Of a stretch of 64,000 nt of DNA, positions 9,122 through 17,501 are shown one piece after another. Position 1 is the stretch's first letter. Each line of letters begins with the position of its first letter. This stretch comes from Pseudomonas viridiflava (GTDB lineage: Bacteria > Pseudomonadota > Gammaproteobacteria > Pseudomonadales > Pseudomonadaceae), in assembly GCF_900585905.1 (NCBI RefSeq), contig NZ_UTVH01000095.1, forward strand, positions 124,001 to 188,000, read 5' to 3'. The notes below the pieces were generated by a model. That model saw nothing but the letters and a program-made list of their open reading frames with translations. It was not told the origin of the DNA and did not search any database. The position numbers were made by a program, and so were the translations under genes.

Positions 9122-9424
9122 ATGAGCTACCCCGTCGTTCGCATCTCCCCGATTGCCACGCAATTTTCCCGTCGCAACCCGAAAATCCTGCTGTGCGGCT
9201 CACACCAGCCGACGCTGTTGCGCTATCTCGACGGCCGCCCCCGGCGCAACGGTGGGCCGCATGCGTTTCTGATTCAGTTTGTCGAACCAGGGCAGACGCT
9301 GGCGCCGTTCACGGACGATGAATTTGACCTGGCCGTAGTGCAGGCGCCGGATGCCGATCACGCTGAAGAAATGATTCGGCACCTGACGCGGATAGCCCGG
9401 CAAGGGATGATAACCCGCTGTTGA
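9122..9424 (+). CDS. Hypothetical protein, 100 residues
   Basis: The protein starts MSYPVVRISPIATQF and has a short beta-alpha pattern (PKILLCGSHQPTLLRYLDG, then FDLAVVQAPD..AEEMIRHLTRIA). This resembles the first half of a Rossmann-like or methyltransferase-like fold, but no cofactor motif is complete. It could be a truncated member of a longer Pseudomonas family. The frame is open upstream to 8879, but that stretch overlaps the terminator and leader and is not protein-like. It converges with the PI-PLC-like gene. Confidence 0.5.
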   Translation: MSYPVVRISPIATQFSRRNPKILLCGSHQPTLLRYLDGRPRRNGGPHAFLIQFVEPGQTLAPFTDDEFDLAVVQAPDADHAEEMIRHLTRIARQGMITRC

Positions 9425-9435
9425 TGAGCGGGTGC

Positions 9436-10308
9436 TCAACGCCCCGAACGCAGGGCGTTGCGCAAGCGCGCTTTGATCTGGTTGGCATGCATGCAGTTGC
9501 TCACGATGTTGCTGCGCAATGACCAGTCAGTATTGATGATGCGGAAGTTCTGGATGTAACTGTGCTCATCTTCAGAGTGGAACCACTCATCGATCTTGTC
9601 GCTGAAGTCATCGGGAACGTGAAAAGGCAGCACATATTTCGCGCATTGAACGGCCTCCAGATAGGTGTCGGATTTGCCACTGGCGGCGACGGTATCCATG
9701 AATGCTTTGAGTTCGCGGGTGTTGTTCAGGTTGCTCCCGCTCCACCGTTGATCGACCCCGTCCCAGAACGCATCGCTCGATTGCGCAACGTTATAGGCGA
9801 TGACGACGTTCCGGCGCGGGTGCTCGGTCCACAACTCATCCAGCGTCAGGCTGCGCAGGGCATAAGGGATCAGGCGTTCCCCCAGCGTCTCCAGGACCTG
9901 CTCATGAAGTTGCTGGTGAGCTTGCGGCGTAAAGCCTTTGAATTCATGGAAATCCAGGATGATGATTTCGCGTGCGTCGCTGCCATCCCGCTCCACATCA
10001 CGATAAAACTGCAGGACCGGCGCCAGAATGTCGTTGCCAATGTTGCGCCCCGAACTGGTCCCGTGAAAAAGCTGAAATCGCCTGGGATCGGGCATCGGAT
10101 ACGATTCATAGAAAGAAACCCTGAGGTCCAGCGCGCGAATGCCTTGCTGGATCTGCTGTTCGGGCGACACGTCCTGAGTCGTTTCCTGTAGCCAGTTGAA
10201 ATTAGGAGATTTTTTGTCCATGCCCGAGTTGTGGGTGCCGGGCAGGATCAGTTCGGCGATGCGCAGGCAGCCGAGATGCGGGATATTCGCCATCCATTGG
10301 GTGTGCAT
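9436..10308 (-). CDS. PI-PLC X-domain-like phosphodiesterase
   Basis: The 290-residue protein has the X domain of phosphatidylinositol-specific phospholipase C. The two catalytic His are visible: H26 in ILPGTHNSG and H82 in FQLFHGTS, with REIIILDFHEFKGF as the following barrel strand. There is no signal peptide, so it acts in the cytoplasm or is exported by another route; the substrate is unknown and need not be phosphatidylinositol. AAGGATG precedes the ATG. It is a single-gene unit with a 168-base upstream spacer shared with the end of greB. Confidence 0.75.
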   Translation of the reverse strand: MHTQWMANIPHLGCLRIAELILPGTHNSGMDKKSPNFNWLQETTQDVSPEQQIQQGIRALDLRVSFYESYPMPDPRRFQLFHGTSSGRNIGNDILAPVLQFYRDVERDGSDAREIIILDFHEFKGFTPQAHQQLHEQVLETLGERLIPYALRSLTLDELWTEHPRRNVVIAYNVAQSSDAFWDGVDQRWSGSNLNNTRELKAFMDTVAASGKSDTYLEAVQCAKYVLPFHVPDDFSDKIDEWFHSEDEHSYIQNFRIINTDWSLRSNIVSNCMHANQIKARLRNALRSGR

Positions 10309-10476
10309 AGTGTCATCCTTGACGATAAAAGTGAGTGTGTAGACGTCAGTCGCAGCTCGTCGGATCCATCCGCCGATTGCGCTGACGATTCTTCAAAATC
10401 TAGCTGCGATCACGAAACTGACAACTATTTCGGGCGCGGGTGTGTTGCAGAATGTACGGGGACGTCGGGCAGCCTG

Positions 10477-10974
10477 TCAGGGGTAGTCGATCACCACGAT
10501 GTAGTAAACCTGCTCGCCGGTGGGCGTCTGCACCTTCACTTCGGCATCCAGCGCCTTGCCGATGAGTGCGCGGGCCAGTGGCGAATCAATGCTGATCAGG
10601 TTCAGCTTGAGGTCCAGTTCGTCCGGGCCGACGATGCGATAGCGCGCCTGCTTGCCGTCCTCATCCTCGACGGTGACCCAGGCGCCGAAATACACCTTGT
10701 CCGGGTTACTCGGGTGCTCGCTGACAACTTTGAGGCTTTCCAGACGTTTGGTGAGGAAGCGCACGCGGCTGTCAATTTCGCGCAGCATTTTCTTGCCATA
10801 GGTGTATTCCGCGTTTTCCGAGCGGTCTCCCTGGGCCGCCGCTTCGCTCACCGACTGGGTAACCTGCGGACGACGCACATGCCACAGGTCATGCAGCTCG
10901 GCACGCATCCGCGCTTCCCCCTCCGGGGTGATCAGCGCGGTGCCAGCGGCGCGAGGAGGGCGGTAGCGGCTCAT
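10477..10974 (-). CDS. greB: Transcript cleavage factor GreB
   Basis: The 165-residue protein has the Gre coiled coil (residues 18-80, including the acidic tip region QGDRSENAEYTYGKKMLREID) and the C-terminal FKBP-like domain that binds RNA polymerase. It stimulates cleavage of backtracked transcripts. The sequence TPEGEARMRAELHDLW and length match GreB rather than GreA. It is downstream of the ybbA-ybbP pair on the same strand, with a 36-base gap. Confidence 0.9.
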   Translation of the reverse strand: MSRYRPPRAAGTALITPEGEARMRAELHDLWHVRRPQVTQSVSEAAAQGDRSENAEYTYGKKMLREIDSRVRFLTKRLESLKVVSEHPSNPDKVYFGAWVTVEDEDGKQARYRIVGPDELDLKLNLISIDSPLARALIGKALDAEVKVQTPTGEQVYYIVVIDYP

Positions 10975-11010
10975 GAGGAGCGGATTCGCGAGGCGGGGAC
11001 AGGCACGCTA

Positions 11011-13518
11011 TCAGCCCTCACGCAATACAGTCAGCGGGCTGACGTTAAGCGCACGACGCGTGCCGAATACCCCGGCACCGCCCACCAGCAACGCGCCGAT
11101 CACCGGCAACAGCAGTAACCAGGCGTGTGGCGCCCACTGCAGATCGAAGGCCCAGCGATAGAGCACAAAGGTCACCAGCTCACAGCCCAGCGCGGCCAAT
11201 ACGCCACTGACCGCGCCCAGCAGACCGAACTCGATGCGCCGCGCCTTGATCAGCAGCGCGCGTTCAGCCCCCAGCGCCCTGACCAGTGCGCCTTGTCGAA
11301 TGCGCTCATCCAGGGTTGCCTGCAGGCCCGAAAACAAGACCGCGATGCCCGCCGCCAGCACGAAGAGCAGGACGAACTGCACCGCTAGCGTGACCTGGTC
11401 GAGGATGCTGCGCACCTGGGCCAGAAGCGCTTCCACGCCAAGAATGCTGATGGCGGGGAAGGTTCTCGACAGCTCGACTATCTGCTTGTCGTTGCCAGGC
11501 GGCAGATAGAAGCTGGTCATGTAGGTCGTTGGCAGATCCTGCAAGGTGCCGGGCTGGAAAATGATGAAGAAGTTGGGCTGAAACGTGTCCCAGTTGACAT
11601 CACGCAGGCTGGTCACCACTGCATCGCGGCTGAGCCCGCCGACCACAAAATTGAGTCGGTCCCCCAGCTTGATTTGCAGGCTTTCAGCCAGCTTGGTTTC
11701 CACCGACACCCCGGGCAGCTCGCGGCTGCCATCTTCAGCCGACCACCAGTTGCCCCCTGTCAGCGTGTTGCCTTCCGGCAGGGTGGCCGCCCAGGTCAGG
11801 TTAAGGTCGCGGCGGGTGGCATTTTCGCCGCGTGAATCCTTGGTCACGAAGTTGGCCACCGGTTCGCCGTTGATGTTCATCAGGCGACCGGGCACCACTG
11901 GGTACAGCGGGGCCGAGTGAGGCGAGAGTTTGCCGATTTGCGCGGCGAAGGCGTCCTTCTGGTCGGGCAGCACGTTGAGCACGAAGTAATTGGGTGCATC
12001 CTTGGGCAACTGGTTTTGCCAGGTGTCGAGCAATTCGCCGCGCAACAGTGCAATCAGCCCCATGGACAGCAGGATCAGGCCGAATGCCAGGGATTGCCCG
12101 GCCGCAGCCAGCGGATAACGCAACAGCTGACCGAGGCCAAGGCGCCAGGGCAGGGATGCGCCAGCCAGCAGGCGACGCAGACTTTTCAAGGCCAGCAACA
12201 GCAACCCGCCCAACACCACGGCGGCAACCACGCCACCGCCGAGCAGGGCGAAGGTCAGCACCAGATCCAGGCTCAGGCGCCACATGATCAGGCCCAGGGC
12301 AAGCAGCGCCGCGCCGTACACCAGCCACGAACTGGCGGGAATCGGCAGCATGTCCCGACGCAGGACCCGCAGCGGCGGGACGCGGCCCAATGCTGCAAGG
12401 GGAGGCAGGGCGAAACCGGCCAGGGCCACGAGGCCGGTGCCGATCCCGGCAAGGGCTGGCATCAGGCCGCCGGGTGGAACGGTGGCCGGTAGCAGGTCAT
12501 GCAGCAGACCGAACAGCGCCAATTGCGCCAGCCAGCCCAGGAATGCGCCACTGAGGCTGGCCAGCACACCGAGCATCGCCAGTTGCAGGCTGAACAGCAG
12601 CAGCGCTTCGTTGCGCGACAGACCCAGGCAGCGCATCAGTGCGCTGGCGTCGAAGCGGCGAGCCGCAAAACGGGCGGCGGACAGCGCCACCGCCACCCCC
12701 GCCAGTAGCACGGCGACCAGGCTGGCCATGTTCAGATAGCGCTCGGCCTTGCCCAGGGCGCCGCCGATCTGCTGGCTGCCGTCGCGTGCGTCCTTGATTT
12801 CCTGATGCGGCGCGAGCCCAGGCTCGATGGCCTTGCGATAGGCGGCCAGCGCGTCGGGCGGTCCGCTCCACATCTCCCGATAACTGACGCGGCTGCCGGG
12901 CTGGACCACGTTGGTGGCGGCAAGATCAGCCAGGTTGATCATCACGCGGGGTGTCAGGCTGTAGAAGTTGCCCGCCCGGTCCGGTTCGTAGGTCAGGATT
13001 CTCGTCAGCTTGAGGGTTTTCGAGCCGACATCGATGTCATCACCGATTTTCAGTTCCACCGCTGGCAACAGTCTCGATTCTGCCCACGCCTCGCCAGGTG
13101 CCGGGCCACGGCTGACCTGTTCCGGTTGGAAGAGGTCCGGCGCGCTTTTCAGCTCACCGCGCAAGGGGTAGGCGTCGTCCACGGCCTTGATGCTGGACAG
13201 CTGGATCCCGGCGTCCGTGGCAATGACCGTGGAAAACACCACGATGTGCGCATGATCGAGCTTGAGTGCCTCGCCCGCCTGCACCTGTTCGGGAGTCGCA
13301 GGGCTCGAGCCTTCGATCACCAGGTCGGCGCCGAGAAACTCAGTGGCGCGCAGCAGCATGGCGCCATTGAGGCGGGCGCCGAAATAACCGATGGCCGTGC
13401 TGGCCGCGACTGCCACCAGCAGGGCGAAAAACAGCACCCGCAACTCGCCGGCGCGCGCGTCACGCAGCAGTTGGCGGGTGGCGAGGTTGAGCAGGCGAGT
13501 AAACGGCAGGCGTACCAT
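11011..13518 (-). CDS. YbbP-like ABC transporter permease (FtsX-type)
   Basis: The protein is 835 residues, with an N-terminal helix (VAASTAIGYFGAR), a large periplasmic MacB-like domain, and two FtsX cores each of three to four helices (about 255-480 and 705-830). This is the YbbP layout, the partner of the YbbA ATPase, next to TesA as in E. coli ybbAP-tesA. Such systems are thought to move lipids or free outer-membrane components mechanically; the substrate is unknown. The ATG shares one base with the ybbA stop (TGATG), so the two are coupled. Confidence 0.88.
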   Translation of the reverse strand: MVRLPFTRLLNLATRQLLRDARAGELRVLFFALLVAVAASTAIGYFGARLNGAMLLRATEFLGADLVIEGSSPATPEQVQAGEALKLDHAHIVVFSTVIATDAGIQLSSIKAVDDAYPLRGELKSAPDLFQPEQVSRGPAPGEAWAESRLLPAVELKIGDDIDVGSKTLKLTRILTYEPDRAGNFYSLTPRVMINLADLAATNVVQPGSRVSYREMWSGPPDALAAYRKAIEPGLAPHQEIKDARDGSQQIGGALGKAERYLNMASLVAVLLAGVAVALSAARFAARRFDASALMRCLGLSRNEALLLFSLQLAMLGVLASLSGAFLGWLAQLALFGLLHDLLPATVPPGGLMPALAGIGTGLVALAGFALPPLAALGRVPPLRVLRRDMLPIPASSWLVYGAALLALGLIMWRLSLDLVLTFALLGGGVVAAVVLGGLLLLALKSLRRLLAGASLPWRLGLGQLLRYPLAAAGQSLAFGLILLSMGLIALLRGELLDTWQNQLPKDAPNYFVLNVLPDQKDAFAAQIGKLSPHSAPLYPVVPGRLMNINGEPVANFVTKDSRGENATRRDLNLTWAATLPEGNTLTGGNWWSAEDGSRELPGVSVETKLAESLQIKLGDRLNFVVGGLSRDAVVTSLRDVNWDTFQPNFFIIFQPGTLQDLPTTYMTSFYLPPGNDKQIVELSRTFPAISILGVEALLAQVRSILDQVTLAVQFVLLFVLAAGIAVLFSGLQATLDERIRQGALVRALGAERALLIKARRIEFGLLGAVSGVLAALGCELVTFVLYRWAFDLQWAPHAWLLLLPVIGALLVGGAGVFGTRRALNVSPLTVLREG

Positions 13519-14201
13519 CAGGGCTCCAGAGGGGCGACCAGGCGGCCACCTTCAAGACGAATCAGGCGGCGGCAACGATGGGCCAGGCGTTCGTCGTGAG
13601 TCACCAGCACCAGGGTGGTGCCGCGCTCCTTGTTCAGCTCGAACAGCAGGTCGCTGATCCGCTCGCCGGTCTGGCTGTCCAGATTGCCGGTGGGCTCGTC
13701 GGCGAACAGCACCGAAGGATCGGCGGCGAAAGCACGGGCAATGGCCACCCGCTGTTGTTCACCCCCTGAAAGTTGACGCGGCGTATGGGTCAGGCGTTTA
13801 CCCAGGCCGACACGCTCCAGCAGCACACGCGCCTGCTCCCGGGCGTCCTTGCGACCCTCCAGTTCCATCGGCAGCATGACGTTTTCCAGGGCGTTGAGGC
13901 TGTCGAGCAACTGAAACGACTGGAACACAAAACCCACGTGCTCGGCACGCACTCGCGCGCGCTGGTCCTCGTCGAGCTCACTGAGGTTGCGGCCGGCCAG
14001 GATGACCGCGCCGGAGCTGGGCAGGTCCAGGCCGGCGAGCAGGCCGAGCAGGGTGGACTTGCCGGAACCGGACGCGCCAACGATGGCCAGGCTGTCGCCC
14101 TTGTTTAGTTCCAGCGAGAGTTCGTGCAGGATGGTCAAGTCACCTTCGGTGCTGGGGACCACTTTATTGAGGCTCAGAGCACTGAGAATACTTTCACTCA
14201 T
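13518..14201 (-). CDS. YbbA-like ABC transporter ATPase
   Basis: The 227-residue ATPase has Walker A (GASGSGKST), Q-loop (VFQSFQLL), signature (LSGGEQQRVAIARAF), Walker B (SVLFADEP) and the H-loop (LVLVTHDERLA), typical of the LolD/MacB class. I start it at the ATG at 14201 (MSESILSALSL); the frame is open much further but overlaps tesA on the other strand. Its start codon is only 10 bases from that of divergent tesA, so the ribosome sites and promoters of both must overlap the neighbouring gene's coding start. Confidence 0.9.
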   Translation of the reverse strand: MSESILSALSLNKVVPSTEGDLTILHELSLELNKGDSLAIVGASGSGKSTLLGLLAGLDLPSSGAVILAGRNLSELDEDQRARVRAEHVGFVFQSFQLLDSLNALENVMLPMELEGRKDAREQARVLLERVGLGKRLTHTPRQLSGGEQQRVAIARAFAADPSVLFADEPTGNLDSQTGERISDLLFELNKERGTTLVLVTHDERLAHRCRRLIRLEGGRLVAPLEP

Positions 14202-14211
14202 GGAGAATCCG

Positions 14212-14817
14212 ATGCGTGCGTGGTTTTTAAGTGCTGGCCTGGGCTTGCTGTTGCTGTCACAAGGAGCAGCGGCGGGCACGGTGCTGATCGTTGGCGATAG
14301 TATCAGCGCGGCTTTCGGCCTGGATACCCGGGTAGGCTGGGTATCGCTGCTGGAACAGCGCATGAAGCAGGAAGGTTTCACCGATAAGGTGGTCAATGCG
14401 TCCATCACGGGTGACACCAGCGCTGGCGGCCAGGCGCGGCTGCCTGCGCTGCTTGCAGAGCACAAGCCTGAGCTGGTGATCCTCGAACTGGGCGGCAATG
14501 ACGGCCTGCGAGGGCAACAACCCACTCAATTGCAACAAAACCTTGCGACGATGATTGACCGCTCCCGCCAGGCAGGCGCCAAAGTTTTATTGCTCGGCAT
14601 GCAGATCCCGCCCAATTATGGCCCGCGTTACACCAACGCATTCAAGGCGGTCTACACCACCCTGGCCGATGAAAAAAAGGTACCGCTGGTGCCATTCTTC
14701 CTCGAAGGTGTGGGCGGTGTGCCCGAGTTGATGCAGGCCGATGGCTTGCATCCGGCGGCAGCGGGGCAAAACCGGTTGCTGGAAAATGTCTGGCCGACGC
14801 TGAAACCGCTGCTTTGA
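14212..14817 (+). CDS. tesA: TesA arylesterase/lysophospholipase, GDSL family
   Basis: The 201-residue periplasmic SGNH hydrolase has a signal peptide (1-21, ending GAAAG), Ser block VGDSISAAFG with S30, the LELGGNDGL Gly/Asn block and the Asp-His pair in DGLHPAAAGQ. It is the orthologue of E. coli TesA and P. aeruginosa TesA (thioesterase, arylesterase, lysophospholipase). The start is ATG 14212, preceded by GGAGAATCC. It is divergent from ybbA, a linkage conserved across gamma-proteobacteria. Confidence 0.92.
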   Translation: MRAWFLSAGLGLLLLSQGAAAGTVLIVGDSISAAFGLDTRVGWVSLLEQRMKQEGFTDKVVNASITGDTSAGGQARLPALLAEHKPELVILELGGNDGLRGQQPTQLQQNLATMIDRSRQAGAKVLLLGMQIPPNYGPRYTNAFKAVYTTLADEKKVPLVPFFLEGVGGVPELMQADGLHPAAAGQNRLLENVWPTLKPLL

Positions 14818-14873
14818 GGCTTTTCTAGCAGGGGGCTTTCGGCTAAGGTGGCGCCCCCGATCTGGAGCCCTCC

Positions 14874-15167
14874 ATGCCACGTCCCGCCTGGTCCCTGTTT
14901 GCCTATCAAATGATTGAGCCTGATGAGCAGCTCGACCTCTTTGCGTGTCAGGAGGTCAGGGTGCATCTGGTCGCGCGTCAGCTTGAACTGGGCGGCACCG
15001 TCGATCGCACCTTGTGCGGCACGCTGTTGCCTGCTCAGCCGCGCTGGTCCACGGTGGCGCGTGAGGTGTTTCGTGATGACCGCCTGTGTTCGCTGTGTCG
15101 GGCCATCGTCGAGGCACAGAAGCGGGGCACGCGGCCCGTCTGGCCGGAATTGCGTTTCATGGAATAG
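14874..15167 (+). CDS. Conserved hypothetical protein, 97 residues
   Basis: The protein starts MPRPAWSLFAYQ and ends WPELRFME. A CSLC pair in DDRLCSLCRAIVEAQKR could bind a metal or form a disulfide, and an earlier Cys lies in DLFACQ. Gene position between tesA and the L,D-transpeptidase is the same in P. aeruginosa, which supports it being real. It follows the tesA stop by 56 bases. No domain is recognised. Confidence 0.65.
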   Translation: MPRPAWSLFAYQMIEPDEQLDLFACQEVRVHLVARQLELGGTVDRTLCGTLLPAQPRWSTVAREVFRDDRLCSLCRAIVEAQKRGTRPVWPELRFME

Positions 15168-15272
15168 CGTCTGGGGTGACGTCCAGGCCAGCGCGGGCTG
15201 ATTCCCGGTGTCGCGAATCCGGGTGTACACTTTCTTTATTATCTCCCCGCCGTATTGCCCAAGGATTTTCGG

Positions 15273-16241
15273 ATGTTGTCGCGCCTTCCAGCCGTTACCC
15301 GCTGTCTGTCGCTTGCCGCACTGTGTGCGGCAGGCCCCGTTTGTGCCCTGGAATTTGCGTTGCCGCCACCGGGTGAAGACATTGTCGGCCAGGTGCAGAC
15401 CGTAACCGCCCGTTACGAAGACACCTTCGCCGACCTGGGCACTCAATATGACCTGGGCTACCTGGAGATGATCGCCGCCAACCCGGGCGTTGATCCATGG
15501 TTGCCGGGCGTTGGTACGCAAATCGTGTTGCCGACGCGTTTTGTCCTGCCACCCGGGCCACGTGAAGGCATCGTCATCAACCTTGCCGAGTACCGGCTCT
15601 ATTACTACCCCAAAGGCGAAAACGTGGTGCACACCTACCCGCTAGGGATTGGCCGCGAAGGCTGGGGTTCGCCGATTGCCACCACAAAGGTCACCGCCAA
15701 GACGCCGAACCCGACCTGGACGCCGCCGGCATCGATTCGCGCCGAGCACGCGGCAGATGGTGATCCTTTGCCCAGCGTCGTTCCAGCCGGGCCGGACAAT
15801 CCATTGGGCCCGTTCAAGTTCGGGCTGGGCCTGCCCGGTTATCTCATTCATGGTTCCAACAAGAAGTTCGGTATCGGCATGCGCACCAGCCACGGCTGTT
15901 TTCGCATGTACAACAATAACGTGCTGGAACTTGCCGACATGGCGCCAGTGGGCACGCCGGTGCGGATCATGAGCGAGCCTTACAAGTTCGGCCTCAGCGC
16001 AGGCAAGGTGTATCTCGAAGCCCATACGCCGCTGGACGATAACGGCAACCCGTCGGTGGTGGACAAGCATACTGCCGTGATCAACGCCTTGCTCAAACGC
16101 GAGGATCTGGCCAACAATCTGCGCCTGAACTGGGATCTGGTTCGCGATGTCGTCGCTGCCGAGGATGGCATGCCGGTAGAAATCGCCGTGCCGGGTGCGT
16201 CCAGTTCTGCCAGCGTTGAAGTGCAAGTTCCCTTGCAATAA
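15273..16241 (+). CDS. L,D-transpeptidase (YkuD/ErfK family)
   Basis: The 322-residue exported protein has a signal peptide (1-26, ending VCALE), a LysM-like domain (about 35-90) and a YkuD catalytic domain with the HGSNKKFGIGM..SHGCFRM motif holding the catalytic His and Cys. Enzymes of this family make 3-3 peptidoglycan crosslinks or attach an Lpp-type lipoprotein to peptidoglycan. The neighbouring oprI, an Lpp-like lipoprotein gene, makes the second role attractive. I chose ATG 15273 because AAGGA lies 7 bases upstream; a TTG at 15255 lacks this. Confidence 0.88.
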   Translation: MLSRLPAVTRCLSLAALCAAGPVCALEFALPPPGEDIVGQVQTVTARYEDTFADLGTQYDLGYLEMIAANPGVDPWLPGVGTQIVLPTRFVLPPGPREGIVINLAEYRLYYYPKGENVVHTYPLGIGREGWGSPIATTKVTAKTPNPTWTPPASIRAEHAADGDPLPSVVPAGPDNPLGPFKFGLGLPGYLIHGSNKKFGIGMRTSHGCFRMYNNNVLELADMAPVGTPVRIMSEPYKFGLSAGKVYLEAHTPLDDNGNPSVVDKHTAVINALLKREDLANNLRLNWDLVRDVVAAEDGMPVEIAVPGASSSASVEVQVPLQ

Positions 16242-16383
16242 AGACTAATAAAAGCATTGAAAATCAATGGCCGATGCAATGACCCGCCGCCTCCGCACTG
16301 ACCTCTTTTTATCAGGCAGGGAGAGGCAGGGGTTACTGTCCCTCAGCGACCCGGCCACATTGCCCATCGGCAAAAAAAGGCAA

Positions 16384-16420
16384 TAAAAAAAGCCGACCCG
16401 CAAAAGCGGATCGGCTTTTC
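16384..16420 (-). terminator. Rho-independent terminator of oprI
   Basis: On the minus strand, AAGCCGATCCGC pairs with GCGGGTCGGCTT around a TTTT loop (one mismatch), followed by a run of seven T. It lies about 25 bases after the oprI stop. Confidence 0.88.
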
Positions 16421-16444
16421 CGCAACGACAATCCCGAGGGATTA

Positions 16445-16696
16445 TTACTTGCGGCTAGCCTTGTCCAACATACGCAGAGCGCGCTCGTTGGCTTCGTCAG
16501 CAGTTTGCTGAGCTTTTTGAGCAGCAGCCATCGCTTCGTCAGCTTTGCGGTACGCTTCGTCAGCGCGAGCTTGCGAGCGAGCAGCTGCGTCTTCGGTAGC
16601 AGTCAGACGAGCTTCTGTTTCTTTGGATACGCTGCTGCAACCGGTAGCCAGAACTGCTGCCAGGGCCAGAGCAGAGAATTTCAGAACGTTGGTCAT
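16445..16696 (-). CDS. oprI: Major outer-membrane lipoprotein OprI (Lpp-like)
   Basis: The 83-residue lipoprotein precursor has a lipobox LATGC with lipidated Cys at residue 20, leaving a 64-residue mature chain, the size known for OprI. The mature part is an uninterrupted Ala-rich coiled coil (ATEDAAARSQARADEAYRKA and onward) ending in the basic ASRK tail that can be joined to peptidoglycan. Codon use is strongly biased, as expected for one of the most abundant proteins of the cell. I start it at ATG 16696 (MTNVLKF), which has GGGGAACACG upstream, rather than five codons earlier. Confidence 0.95.
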   Translation of the reverse strand: MTNVLKFSALALAAVLATGCSSVSKETEARLTATEDAAARSQARADEAYRKADEAMAAAQKAQQTADEANERALRMLDKASRK

Positions 16697-16763
16697 CGTG
16701 TTCCCCTTCAAGGACTTTTATCAAATTAGTCATCTCTCGAGAGTGAGAAATTGACCGGCGTAC

Positions 16764-16791
16764 ATAGTACTCATTGTTTGTAGTAAGTAAA
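16764..16791 (-). promoter_or_regulatory. Probable oprI promoter
   Basis: Reading the minus strand, TTTACT at 16791-16786 and TACTAT at 16769-16764 are 16 bases apart. The transcript would have a leader of about 60 bases that includes the 10-base palindrome CTCTCGAGAG (16734-16743). Confidence 0.55.
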
Positions 16792-17159
16792 CTGACCAAG
16801 CGCAAGAAGCGCGGATTTCTCCGGGCATCGCAAGTGTTCAGCAGGGCCGTCCCTGCGCGCTTTATGCAAACATGCACTGCGCTGCCAAAGTCACCGACGG
16901 GTGCAGGTTTCCTCTCAATCGACAACTGCCGCCATTCAGCGTTCGGACACGCCCCTGAACGGACGTGCGGTCAGCGCTTTTAGCTGCCTGGATACTTGAG
17001 CATATTCCACAATGACGCCTACTATCTGCGGGTGCTCTTTTGTTTGGATCGGCAGTGCCCTTCCGGTGTCCAAACCTGCACAGGGTGGCGTAGATGTTCC
17101 TTCGCCGGAAAAACATCGGTAAGGTAGGGGTCAAATTCCAAGACCCGCGAGGAGCAGTG
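16792..17159. other. Gene-free spacer between oprI and the acetyltransferase
   Basis: Beyond the oprI promoter this stretch holds no convincing reading frame, hairpin array or repeat. It must include the promoter of the acetyltransferase gene, which I could not place with confidence. Confidence 0.5.
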
Positions 17160-17441
17160 ATGAGCGAGGCGTTGTCCATTCACCATGATCAGGCCGGTCA
17201 CCAGTTCGAAGTCAATATTGACGGTCACCGCGCTTACCTGACCTATATGGATCTGGGTAAGCAGACGCTTGATATATATCGCACCTTTGTGCCCAATGCC
17301 CTGCGCGGCCGGGGGATTGCTGCAGCCCTGACCGAGCATGCGCTGGATTACGCCGAGAGCATGGGCTATACCGTGATCCCGTCATGTTCCTATGTCGAGC
17401 GTTACATGGAGCGCAATCAACGCCAGGCCGCCAAAATCTGA
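17160..17441 (+). CDS. GNAT-like N-acetyltransferase (YjdJ type)
   Basis: The 93-residue protein of the small GNAT class has acetyl-CoA binding RTFVPNALRGRGIAAALTEHAL with the RGRGIA pyrophosphate loop, then YTVIPSCSYVERYM at the C-terminus. The substrate is unknown. GAGGAG five bases before the ATG at 17160 fixes the start, although the frame is open upstream to 17094. A terminator follows after 12 bases. Confidence 0.8.
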   Translation: MSEALSIHHDQAGHQFEVNIDGHRAYLTYMDLGKQTLDIYRTFVPNALRGRGIAAALTEHALDYAESMGYTVIPSCSYVERYMERNQRQAAKI

Positions 17442-17452
17442 GCCACGCCATG

Positions 17453-17483
17453 AAAAACGCCGAGCGGATGCTCGGCGTTTTTG
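17453..17483. terminator. Bidirectional terminator between acetyltransferase and DAHP synthase
   Basis: AAAAACGCCGAGC pairs exactly with GCTCGGCGTTTTT around a GGAT loop. With A-run and T-run on either side, it can serve both converging genes. Confidence 0.88.
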
Positions 17484-17501
17484 TTCACTCAACTATTGCG
17501 C

